From NCBI RefSeq assembly GCF_001700435.1, contig NZ_LYPC01000028.1, positions 557,267 through 621,266 of the forward strand: a stretch of 64,000 bases of DNA. Direction: 5' to 3'. The first letter of the stretch is position 1, and every line of letters begins with the position of its first letter. Under the pieces are notes generated by a model that saw only the letters and a program-made list of their open reading frames with translations, did not search any database and was not told the DNA's origin. The position numbers were made by a program, and so were the translations under genes. Positions 9,375-17,077 of this stretch are shown piece by piece. Source of the stretch: Paenibacillus pectinilyticus. GTDB lineage: Bacteria; Bacillota; Bacilli; Paenibacillales; NBRC-103111.

Positions 9375-10733
9375 TTACTTGGCTTCCTTGGCCAGAGCAT
9401 CCTCATGATTCTTCGCAAAATCGGCCGGTGACACCGCTTTGCCGAACAACGCCTGAATCATATTCAGGTGAACTTCTGCGGAAGCAGGCTTCATTTGAAC
9501 ATCGGCGAACAGGGTGATATTGCTCGCTTTATTTAACTCATTCAACAGGTCGATGTACATTTGCGGCAGCTTCACTTTGGATGTATCTACTTTGGTAGCT
9601 GGAATAACGCCTGCTTCTGTAATTGCGTGCTCGCCCCACTTCTGAACGAAGAAGCTGACGAATTTCTTGGACTCTTCTTTTACCTTCGAGTTGTTAGCTA
9701 CGAACAAGCCTACGCCTGGCCCGCCAACCCAGCTGTCCATGTTGCCTTTCCCGCCTTCTACCGTTGGGAATTTAAAGAAACCGATTTGATCTTTGAACGT
9801 CTGTGGCACATCTTTGTTCGTCGTGTAGTTCGGTAATTCCCATGTACCCATCATGTACATGGCCGCTTTGCTATTCATGAATTCGGCTTTGCCTTCATCG
9901 TTGCCAAGCCCGTTGAAGCCTTTGTTGAAGGCGTTCATATCCACAAGATTGGTCACTTCAGACGCTGCGCGAATCAAGTCCGGATTATTGAAGGAGCCTG
10001 TGCGGTCAATCGCTTTTTTCAACGTTTCAGGCCCACCGATGCGGTCAGCTAGGTACATGTACCAGAGCGAACCCGTCCAGCGGTCTTTGTTGCCGAGTGC
10101 GATTGGCGCCACTCCGTTTGAGCTCAGCGTTTTGACAATATTCTTGAATTCATCATACGTCTTAGGCGGGGAAAGATTATACTTCGCAAATATCGCTTTA
10201 TTGTAATACACCGGCACGATGTTCAATTCGACAGGAAGACCATACGTTTTGCCGCCAAATGCGTACGCATCCGTTGTGCCTTTGACGAATTTATCTTTGA
10301 GATCACCTTGCAGCAAATCGTCTAGCGGAGCAAACATGTCACCTTTTACGTAAGGCTCCATATAGCCTGCAGCCCAAGTAAAGCCTACATCTGGAAGCGC
10401 ATTCGACGTGGAAAGCACTTTCATTTTGTTCTTGTACTGTTCATTCTCCAGCACTTCTTGCTCAATCGTGACATTTGGATTAGCCGTTTGGTACTCTTTA
10501 ATGATATCGTTTACAATTTTATTTTGCGTTGCCGAGTTGCCGGCAGGCCAGAGGTGCATCATCTTGATTGTTACTTTTTTGGCGGGTTGGGTCGTACTCG
10601 CTTCGGTTGCTTTTGCCGTTTCTTTGGCTGCTGTCGTAGAGCTCGCTGTATCTGTAGAGTTCGAACATCCTGTCAAAACAAGTCCAAGGCTAAGCATCGT
10701 GGTTAGTGACCATGTAAGCGTTTTTCTTACCAT
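9375..10733 (-). CDS. Sugar ABC transporter substrate-binding lipoprotein
   Basis: Family 1 extracellular solute-binding protein, 452 aa. The signal peptide ends in lipobox LVLTGC, with lipidated Cys23. It captures an extracellular sugar and delivers it to the two permeases downstream. The frame opens at 10751, but AGGGGG sits inside that extension, 9 nt before the ATG at 10733, so the shorter start is preferred. The neighbouring YesM/YesN-like kinase and regulator probably control it. The ligand cannot be read from the sequence. Confidence 0.93.
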   Translation of the reverse strand: MVRKTLTWSLTTMLSLGLVLTGCSNSTDTASSTTAAKETAKATEASTTQPAKKVTIKMMHLWPAGNSATQNKIVNDIIKEYQTANPNVTIEQEVLENEQYKNKMKVLSTSNALPDVGFTWAAGYMEPYVKGDMFAPLDDLLQGDLKDKFVKGTTDAYAFGGKTYGLPVELNIVPVYYNKAIFAKYNLSPPKTYDEFKNIVKTLSSNGVAPIALGNKDRWTGSLWYMYLADRIGGPETLKKAIDRTGSFNNPDLIRAASEVTNLVDMNAFNKGFNGLGNDEGKAEFMNSKAAMYMMGTWELPNYTTNKDVPQTFKDQIGFFKFPTVEGGKGNMDSWVGGPGVGLFVANNSKVKEESKKFVSFFVQKWGEHAITEAGVIPATKVDTSKVKLPQMYIDLLNELNKASNITLFADVQMKPASAEVHLNMIQALFGKAVSPADFAKNHEDALAKEAK

Positions 10734-10773
10734 CTCTTGTTTCCCCCTCAATCAATTGTGTGCTACGTGTTTT

Positions 10774-10788
10774 ATTGTAGCGCTTTCA
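10774..10788 (-). promoter_or_regulatory. Candidate promoter with cre-like site before the binding-protein gene
   Basis: On the minus strand TGAAAGCGCTACA (10776-10788) has an intact left half of a catabolite-response element and overlaps a TACAAT -10 box (10774-10779). No good -35 is visible, consistent with activation by the neighbouring response regulator and CcpA repression. The right half-site is imperfect. Confidence 0.4.
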
Positions 10789-10828
10789 TAGAGGCTACAG
10801 GGAGTAACGATCATCGTGAAATGTTCCA

Positions 10829-11638
10829 CTATTTTGAGGTATCGATAGGATGATCGGCATCCATCGTATTCTTCCGATATTGATTCGGGCTCGTCCCTTC
10901 ATACTCTTTGAACAGCTTAATGAAATACTTCGACGTCTGGTAACCGACTTGTTCCGAAATATCCGCGATCGTGAGTCTTGTTTGCAAAAGAAGTTCTTTC
11001 GCCTTCTGGATTCGGCTTCTCGTCACATATTCGCTAAAGGTGAAGCCTGTCTGCTCTTTAAAAAGGGCACTGAAATAGCTCGGATTCAGATGAATATGGC
11101 TTGCCACCTCGCTCATCCCGAGCGGATCCTGCAGGTGCTCTTCCACATAATTCACCGCTTGCTGAACAGGTGGACTGTAGTTCTTGGCTGAGGTTTTCGC
11201 TTGCATGAGGCGGGAATCCACCATTTTCTCCATCGTTTCCACGCGACCGCGCTCTTCTTCGATACGTAACGCCTGCTCGACGGCTTCTAAGAGCTTGCTT
11301 TTCTGAATTGGCTTCAGCAGATAGTTAACCACACCTAATTCGATCGCTGTTTGCGCATATTGAAAATCGGGGTGGCCCGAGATGATAATGGCTACAGGCT
11401 TATTGCCGATACTGCGTGAGCCCTCCACGACTTGCAGACCGCTAATCTCCGGCATACGGATATCTGTTATCAGGAGATGAACAGGTCGCGTGCTTAAAAA
11501 TTCAAGTGCTTCCGTGCCATTACTCGCGCTCAAAATCTGATAACGCCCGATCGACCAGGATTCCAATGTTTTACGAATTCCTTCGCGTGTTAACGGTTCA
11601 TCGTCCACGATAAGAATGGTTTTCCCCGAGTTATTCAT
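10829..11638 (-). CDS. YesN-like response regulator (receiver + AraC HTH)
   Basis: Response regulator, 269 aa. The receiver domain (about 5-122) has the acidic DDEP pocket, an LLITDIRMPE phospho-acceptor segment and the KPIQKSKL lysine. After a linker the C-terminal AraC-type DNA-binding domain (about 165-262) shows MSEVASHIHLNPSYFSALFK and IADISEQVGYQTSKYFIKLFK. AGGAGG precedes the ATG. It starts 3 nt after the kinase stop, so the two are co-transcribed and presumably form a phosphorelay that activates the adjacent sugar importer. Confidence 0.94.
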   Translation of the reverse strand: MNNSGKTILIVDDEPLTREGIRKTLESWSIGRYQILSASNGTEALEFLSTRPVHLLITDIRMPEISGLQVVEGSRSIGNKPVAIIISGHPDFQYAQTAIELGVVNYLLKPIQKSKLLEAVEQALRIEEERGRVETMEKMVDSRLMQAKTSAKNYSPPVQQAVNYVEEHLQDPLGMSEVASHIHLNPSYFSALFKEQTGFTFSEYVTRSRIQKAKELLLQTRLTIADISEQVGYQTSKYFIKLFKEYEGTSPNQYRKNTMDADHPIDTSK

Positions 11639-11641
11639 CGT

Positions 11642-13486
11642 TTATCCTCCTATACGTTTATCGCCAGCGAAACTGGCTTCAAAGGCATCCGCCTGAATCG
11701 GTATATCAAAGCTGACACTCGTTCCTTGTCCAAGCGCACTGATGATCGATAAACCGCGATAGCTGCCGGACAATGCTGGGTAATACAGCTGAATACGGCG
11801 CTGCACATTGGAGATGGCCATGCCTTTTCCTTTGCCAGTTGGCGCGCTTGCGGAAGTGCGTGCAGCAGGGCCAGCACCGCCATCCTGCTCCATGGCTTCA
11901 TGGATGGCTTGCAGCGTTTGTTCATTCATACCGGGACCATCGTCACTTACCGTAACGCGCAGCTCTGCGGTGTCCATAGGGGATGGCTCCACTCGAATCG
12001 TGATAAGCCCCGCGCCGATCTTGCCTTCTAAGCCATGCAGAATAGCATTCTCTACCAAAGGCTGGATCAACAGCTTCGGAATATGCACATGACTGTAGGC
12101 ATCTTCACTGTCAATTTTCCAAACAAGGCGCGACCCAAACCTCACACTCATAATGCTCAAATACCGCTTAATATGCTCCAGCTCGTCGCCCATTGTCACC
12201 CATTCATCCTTGTTCGGATTGCCGATGACATAGCGAAATAAATCGGACATCGCCACGACAAGATCAGCGAGCTCTTCTTCGTCTTTCTCCTGCAGGGACC
12301 AGTACAACGCTTCCAACGTGTTATATAAAAAATGCGGATCAATCTGCGCTTGCAACGCTTGCAGCTCGGTTCGGCTTTGGATGACTTCCTTCTCATAAAC
12401 GAGCTTAATCAGCCGGTTAATGTTATCCACCATTTGATTATAGGTCATGTTCAAATCGTTTAACTCGGTGGTGTAGGAATGCGTCAGGTTCGGCGTTAAT
12501 ACGCCTTGCCTTGTATTTCTCATCGCTCGCATGAGCCGGAGGATCGGCCTCGTAATCATCGAGGATAGGAAGAATGACAGGATAATAAATAAGACCAACC
12601 CGATCGCCCCAGAGACAATAATCGCCCAGCGCAATACGGAAATCCCGTCCGTAATATCACTCACAGGGTACAAAATCATTAACGTCCAGCCCGTCTGCTC
12701 CGAGAACTGCTTCACCAGAATGTACCGCTTTTGGTCCAGCGTTACCTGTTGCGCGTCTGTATGCATCAGCCCGCTGATATTCTCGAGGGCTTCACCATCG
12801 GATACAATTGGCTTTGCCGAACTATCCGCAAGCAGCATCAACTCGCGATGCCCTGTATCGGGAAGCTCGCTCTGGAAATCAAAATAGCTTCGTTTGACGC
12901 TAACCATCAAATATCCGCCGTTCGAAAACCACCGATCGATTAAATTTATTCGGCGGATCGCTAAGACCGACTGCGGATCCTTCGGATCGTTCCCGATCCA
13001 TACTAGCTTGCCTTTGTCCTTATCCGCCTGCTCGATCCAGCTCGATTCTACCCGATTGGTTAGCCTCTGTTCATCGAGCGGGAACATCCGAGCAAAGTCT
13101 GTCGTGTAAAGTTCAACGCTGCTTACGCCGCTATAGGCTTGAATTTGGTTGGCGATTTTTAATAGTGACTGACGATCGGTGAAGGTCACATCTTTCCCTT
13201 GAACCGATGAGAGAAATAGCTGTTGCAGATAGACATCATTGATAGCCTGCAGCGTTAACGTATCAATCTGCGTAATCAGCGCTTCGAGTCTGCCATTAGC
13301 TTGGCTGGCGATTTGCTTCATCTGGGTCTCCGCCTTCGTATTCAGGAGCGTGGACACCGAATTAAATGTGATAGCCCCCGCACAAACCAGAACAATGATC
13401 ATGACAGCAATGAAGCCAGCCAGCATCTGATTGCGTAACGTGTTCCAATTTACCACCTTCTGCCACAAGCGGTTTCCCCATTTCAA
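11642..13486 (-). CDS. YesM-like sensor histidine kinase
   Basis: Membrane sensor kinase, 614 aa. A first helix (about 18-40) and a second (about 285-310) flank an extracellular dCache-like sensing region of about 240 residues. A HAMP segment, a His_kinase domain with LQAQIDPHFLYNTLEAL (phospho-accepting His) and an HATPase domain (ENAILHG N box, DDGPGM G1 box) follow. The start is TTG at 13486 with no convincing ribosome site, so the exact start is uncertain. It is first in the kinase/regulator/importer block. Confidence 0.93.
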   Translation of the reverse strand: MKWGNRLWQKVVNWNTLRNQMLAGFIAVMIIVLVCAGAITFNSVSTLLNTKAETQMKQIASQANGRLEALITQIDTLTLQAINDVYLQQLFLSSVQGKDVTFTDRQSLLKIANQIQAYSGVSSVELYTTDFARMFPLDEQRLTNRVESSWIEQADKDKGKLVWIGNDPKDPQSVLAIRRINLIDRWFSNGGYLMVSVKRSYFDFQSELPDTGHRELMLLADSSAKPIVSDGEALENISGLMHTDAQQVTLDQKRYILVKQFSEQTGWTLMILYPVSDITDGISVLRWAIIVSGAIGLVLFIILSFFLSSMITRPILRLMRAMRNTRQGVLTPNLTHSYTTELNDLNMTYNQMVDNINRLIKLVYEKEVIQSRTELQALQAQIDPHFLYNTLEALYWSLQEKDEEELADLVVAMSDLFRYVIGNPNKDEWVTMGDELEHIKRYLSIMSVRFGSRLVWKIDSEDAYSHVHIPKLLIQPLVENAILHGLEGKIGAGLITIRVEPSPMDTAELRVTVSDDGPGMNEQTLQAIHEAMEQDGGAGPAARTSASAPTGKGKGMAISNVQRRIQLYYPALSGSYRGLSIISALGQGTSVSFDIPIQADAFEASFAGDKRIGG

Positions 13487-13490
13487 CTAG

Positions 13491-13504
13491 AGTAAGTGCT
13501 TTCA
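13491..13504 (-). promoter_or_regulatory. cre-like site before the kinase gene
   Basis: AGTAAGTGCTTTCA matches a catabolite-response element at 12 of 14 positions of the common TGTAAGCGCTTTCA form. It lies 5 nt upstream of the kinase start. A related site precedes the binding-protein gene. Confidence 0.35.
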
Positions 13505-13639
13505 TTCATGCCACATCATACTACATTGCAGTAAGTTTTGCTATTAAACTATGTTAGCATGTGAGCGCCAAATGTAACCAAGTGGGGATATGGAACGGGA
13601 CGTCGTTCCACAACTTCCACGCCCTCGCCTGCACGCAGC

Positions 13640-13688
13640 AAAAAGCCTCCCCTACCCTCACATAACGCGTGAGCAGGTGGGGAGGCTT
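13640..13688 (-). terminator. Terminator of the pirin-nos operon
   Basis: AAGCCTCCCC (13643-13652) pairs with GGGGAGGCTT (13679-13688). An inner CTCAC/GTGAG stem is also present, and a T run follows on the minus strand. Confidence 0.85.
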
Positions 13689-13723
13689 CTCGTGACATGC
13701 ATTCTATTTTCGCTAACCGTACA

Positions 13724-14812
13724 CTAACGCTTCTTGTTGTGGTAGAAGAAATTCGGCAGCTTCATTTCGTTCGAATAATGCTGATGGAAAATGTGCGTCG
13801 TCGCCGGGGACAGCGGTGGAATCAGCCACGTCCAATCGCCGGTAACGTCGCGACCGCTCTTTTCCTCGTTGTCTTCAAACCGCTTAAACTGTTTCGCTGC
13901 AGTGTGATGATCGACGATGGCAACACCTTGCTGCTGAAACGAATGCAGAACCGCGACATTCAGCTCCACCAACGCTTTGTCTCGCCACAAGGAGGACTCG
14001 CGACGCGTGTCAATTCCCATGAGCGACGCGACGCGCGGCAGCATGTTGTATCTCGACTCGTCAGCAAAATTCCGCGCGCCGATCTCAGTTCCCATGTACC
14101 AGCCATTGAATGGCGCCGCGGGATAAATAAGCCCGCCCATTTCGAGGTACATGTTCGAGACCATCGGCACGGCATACCATTGCAGACCTAGTTGGTCGAA
14201 CTCAGGTATGTCCGGATGAGTAATCGGGACCTCCAGGACGAGCGCCTTCGGAACCTCGAACAGCCTTGGCGTTCGATCGCCTGCCTGTATCATGAGCGGC
14301 AGCACATCGAAATTCGTGCCGGCGCCCTGCCAGCCAAGCGCTTGGCATTCCTTCGTGAATCCGAGCGAAGCTGGATCGCCCACGATGCCATCCTCAGTCT
14401 CATAGCCTGCATAACGAATAAGCTGCTCGTTCTTGATCTGAACCACGGGCTTCCCCTCATGGGAAGCAGGGAAAATCGTGATGACGGGGCGGATTTTGCC
14501 ACCATTCGTTGCTACCTCGATATGCTGGAACAATGCTTCAGCCATCTCGTCTTCGGTCTTGATATGACGAGCATCGTGCACACGAAGCGTTTCCCAGAAT
14601 AGGCGACCGATACAGCGGTTGCTGTTGCGCCACGCCATTTTGGAACCGTGAATCAGCTCTTCCATGGTGTGCTCGTACGTGCCTTTAAAGTGAATCGCTT
14701 GCGTGATCTCGGCAATCCGGGCGTCGATTTGGGACTGACTTTTGCCTAATTCGGTGTAACAATCTTGTATAAAAGGGATGGCTTTCTCTAGTTGTTGATC
14801 CTGAACTTTCAT
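13724..14812 (-). CDS. nos: Bacterial nitric oxide synthase oxygenase
   Basis: Heme-thiolate oxygenase that makes NO from arginine with electrons from cellular flavodoxin or reductases; cytoplasmic. The heme ligand is Cys67 in WRNSNRCIGR, and the substrate-binding glutamate is Glu243 in NGWYMGTEIG. The C-terminal WTWLIPPLSPATTHIFHQHY contributes to the pterin/dimer region. There is no reductase domain, as usual for bacterial NOS. GGAG lies 8 nt before the ATG at 14812, giving 362 aa, close to the 363 aa I recall for B. subtilis Nos; the longer frame starts at 14830 in an ATGA overlap with the upstream gene. It is last in a pirin/109-aa/nos operon. Confidence 0.95.
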   Translation of the reverse strand: MKVQDQQLEKAIPFIQDCYTELGKSQSQIDARIAEITQAIHFKGTYEHTMEELIHGSKMAWRNSNRCIGRLFWETLRVHDARHIKTEDEMAEALFQHIEVATNGGKIRPVITIFPASHEGKPVVQIKNEQLIRYAGYETEDGIVGDPASLGFTKECQALGWQGAGTNFDVLPLMIQAGDRTPRLFEVPKALVLEVPITHPDIPEFDQLGLQWYAVPMVSNMYLEMGGLIYPAAPFNGWYMGTEIGARNFADESRYNMLPRVASLMGIDTRRESSLWRDKALVELNVAVLHSFQQQGVAIVDHHTAAKQFKRFEDNEEKSGRDVTGDWTWLIPPLSPATTHIFHQHYSNEMKLPNFFYHNKKR

Positions 14813-14826
14813 CTGTGTTGCTCCAA

Positions 14827-15156
14827 TCATTGCGCACTAAACTGGTCGGGAATGTAGGTGATATTGGAGGTCGCGACGATTGTCAGCTCTCCTTTGTCTT
14901 CGGTAAACTGAACACCATCACCACTGACATAGAACCATAATTTCCGTGTAGGCTCATTCTCAAACTCCTGAAAAACAAATACATTAAGCTCATCTTTCCA
15001 TTTCAAAAGCTCCGCAATCTGCTCGGGCTGATCCATCTGAACGCTGAACAACCATTGCTCGCCTTGCTGCTCCCATGTGTAGGGCACCGGGTGCTTCCCC
15101 GTATCGATAAATGCACGACCGCCAACCGCATGCTTCACCAGAAAAGTTTCCTTCAT
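14827..15156 (-). CDS. Uncharacterised 109-aa protein between pirin and nos
   Basis: I do not recognise a named family. The protein is 109 aa, soluble and acidic, with no membrane helix or signal peptide, and contains an aromatic-rich centre (LWFYVSGDGVQF). GAGGAGG precedes the ATG. Its stop overlaps the longer possible nos start by 4 nt, so the two are translationally linked. The position suggests a role connected with NO synthase or pirin, but nothing in the sequence shows a reaction. Confidence 0.75.
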   Translation of the reverse strand: MKETFLVKHAVGGRAFIDTGKHPVPYTWEQQGEQWLFSVQMDQPEQIAELLKWKDELNVFVFQEFENEPTRKLWFYVSGDGVQFTEDKGELTIVATSNITYIPDQFSAQ

Positions 15157-15189
15157 CGCTGCAACCTCCTCTATCTCTCCGTTATGGTT

Positions 15190-15888
15190 TTATGGCAAAT
15201 CAATGAGCATGAAATGTGTATCTTCCAGCGCTTGAATCTTTAGCGTTGACTCATTTTGCATCCGAGCGCTATCCTTCGTTTCCAGCACAGTATCATTTAC
15301 TGCGCATTTCCCGCTGACCAGCATAAGAAAAATACGGCGATTCTCGCCTTGCTCGAAGTGAAGCTCTTTGCCCGCATCCAGCTTGCTGAGATAGATGCTC
15401 ATGTCTTGATGGATTTTGGCGATGTGAGGTCCGCCTTCCGGTGTTACGACGGGCAACAGATGATTGACCATGGCCTCCGGCTCGTAGGTTACATTTTCAA
15501 AAGATGGCTCCATTCCGCGTTTCTCTGGCATGAACCACAGTTGAAATAAACTCATCGGTTCCGTTTCCGATGCATTATACTCGGCATGAATGACGCCGCT
15601 GCCTGCGGACATCCGCTGCACACCATTGGACGCTGTTACGGCCACATGGCCAAGGCTATCCTCATGCTTAATCGCTCCGCTGAGCACGATGCTGACAATC
15701 TCCATATCACTATGGGGATGTGGGCCAAAGCCCCGCCCTGCTGCGATATCATCGTCATTGCAGACACGCATTACACCGAAACTGACATTCTCTTCATCAA
15801 AATAATCGCCGAATGAGAAGCTTTTGTGGCTCGTGAGCCACCCCAAATCGGTTGAGTTGCGCGTGTTGGCCGGGAATACTTGTATCAC
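15190..15888 (-). CDS. Pirin-family bicupin (YhhW-like)
   Basis: Pirin/quercetinase-type protein, 232 aa. Metal ligands His57, His59, His101 and Glu103 fall at the positions I recall for E. coli YhhW, a quercetin 2,3-dioxygenase. The N-terminal cupin holds the metal, and the C-terminal cupin is degenerate. GTG start with AGGAGG 8 nt upstream. It is first in the operon with a 109-aa protein and nos. The natural substrate is uncertain; some pirins act as redox-sensitive regulators. Confidence 0.9.
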   Translation of the reverse strand: MIQVFPANTRNSTDLGWLTSHKSFSFGDYFDEENVSFGVMRVCNDDDIAAGRGFGPHPHSDMEIVSIVLSGAIKHEDSLGHVAVTASNGVQRMSAGSGVIHAEYNASETEPMSLFQLWFMPEKRGMEPSFENVTYEPEAMVNHLLPVVTPEGGPHIAKIHQDMSIYLSKLDAGKELHFEQGENRRIFLMLVSGKCAVNDTVLETKDSARMQNESTLKIQALEDTHFMLIDLP

Positions 15889-15922
15889 AGCAATCGCCTC
15901 CTTCTATAAGTACCTCTAGCTT

Positions 15923-15952
15923 ATCATACTCCGTGTATGGACTCCATGTCAG
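15923..15952 (-). promoter_or_regulatory. Sigma-A-type promoter of the pirin-nos operon
   Basis: On the minus strand CTGACA (15947-15952) is followed after 18 nt by TATGAT (15923-15928), 35 nt upstream of the pirin start. Each hexamer has one mismatch to consensus. Confidence 0.55.
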
Positions 15953-15988
15953 AACGATGGCGAAACGGGGCCTGTTGTGTGACGAATC

Positions 15989-16672
15989 CTACTCGCTGCG
16001 TTCTAATAATTGCATGTAAGGTTGGTTCTTATCAGAGCGCATCTGAGAAAATTGGATGACACTCCGTTCTGGCGTATAGAACGCGGTCGAATCACCCTGA
16101 ATCCCCGTTGTTAGGTCCAGAAATTGCACGACTTTGCCATCCCGAACAAAGACAAGCAGACTCAAGCTATCATCTAACAAGCGCAATGAATTTCGGGTCC
16201 ACGTATAGCCTAACCGCTCATTGATCTGAGTATGTGAGGTATAGGGCCCAAATAGATATAGCTTATCCCATGCAAAATTGGTTAGTTCCGTGATATTCAG
16301 CGTAGTCGCTGTCCCGCTCTCCTGGGTGTCAATGATCTTTGCGCGGAAATTATCCGCAAGTGTCTGCGGATCGACTTGATTCCTCTGTTGATCCATTAAT
16401 TTGCTTGCCGCTAGGCTCGTAGGAGCTGCCAATATCAGCGAGAGAATGATCATCCCCCCTATCTGATGCGATCGTCGCACAGTTAACGAACGAATAAGGG
16501 CATAAGTAATCGCAAGTGATAGGACCAAAGGCAGTAAACTGACCGTTGAGTTAAACAGATCCCAACCTTTCTCCCTCACATCCAAAAGCTGATTGACCAT
16601 TCCATAGGCCAGGTAGTATAAGAACGTTAACGTGACCCACGTCATTGCGAAAAGTAGTTTCTTCTTTGGCAC
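15989..16672 (-). CDS. Uncharacterised membrane protein (three helices)
   Basis: No family recognised; 227 aa. Hydrophobic segments at about 7-27, 43-63 and 70-92 form an N-terminal membrane part; the remaining 135 residues are soluble and probably extracytoplasmic (FRAKIIDTQESGTATTLNITELTNFAWDKLYLFGPY). GTG start preceded by GAGG at 7 nt. It is a single gene between the pirin operon and an intergenic repeat. Confidence 0.75.
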   Translation of the reverse strand: MPKKKLLFAMTWVTLTFLYYLAYGMVNQLLDVREKGWDLFNSTVSLLPLVLSLAITYALIRSLTVRRSHQIGGMIILSLILAAPTSLAASKLMDQQRNQVDPQTLADNFRAKIIDTQESGTATTLNITELTNFAWDKLYLFGPYTSHTQINERLGYTWTRNSLRLLDDSLSLLVFVRDGKVVQFLDLTTGIQGDSTAFYTPERSVIQFSQMRSDKNQPYMQLLERSE

Positions 16673-16792
16673 GTTCCAGCCTCGCCTCTATAAAGGATAT
16701 ATCCTCTATTATCGCATAAAATTTGGAACTAGTTGTTTGCTCTGATGATTTGGCAGCTTGGTGATCGGTGTCCCCTAATAGAAAGCACGATG

Positions 16793-16977
16793 GAAAGGGA
16801 ACCAGCATGCACTATTTTCCTCTACTTATATGAAGTAGAGTGTTTAGGGGAACGTTAGTGCTCTATTTGTCCGAAAAGCGCTAAAAAAACACCAAATTGG
16901 ACAAATAGCGCACCCTAGTTCCTCTTCGTGTGAAAATCAATCAATTTCGGCAAATTAGCGCATCCACGTTCCCTTTC
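16793..16977. repeat. Composite intergenic inverted repeat
   Basis: Outer arms GGGAACGT (16848-16855) and ACGTTCCC (16966-16973) enclose an inner pair GTGC-T-CTATTTGTCC (16859-16873) and GGACAAATAGCGCAC (near 16899-16913), which differ at one base. Variants of the same words recur nearby: GAAAGGGAAC (16793-16802), AAATTAGCGCAT and GTTCCCTTTC. No open frame is present. It looks like a mobile intergenic repeat of the REP or MITE kind. The rest of 16673-17077 shows nothing else. Confidence 0.65.
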
Positions 16978-17077
16978 AACGCCATGTTATGACACTAGTC
17001 GTACATAAGGACGAGACTATCCATAAGTAGATACAACTTTTAGGCTTACGCCCATATGGTGTAGGTACGCATTTCAA

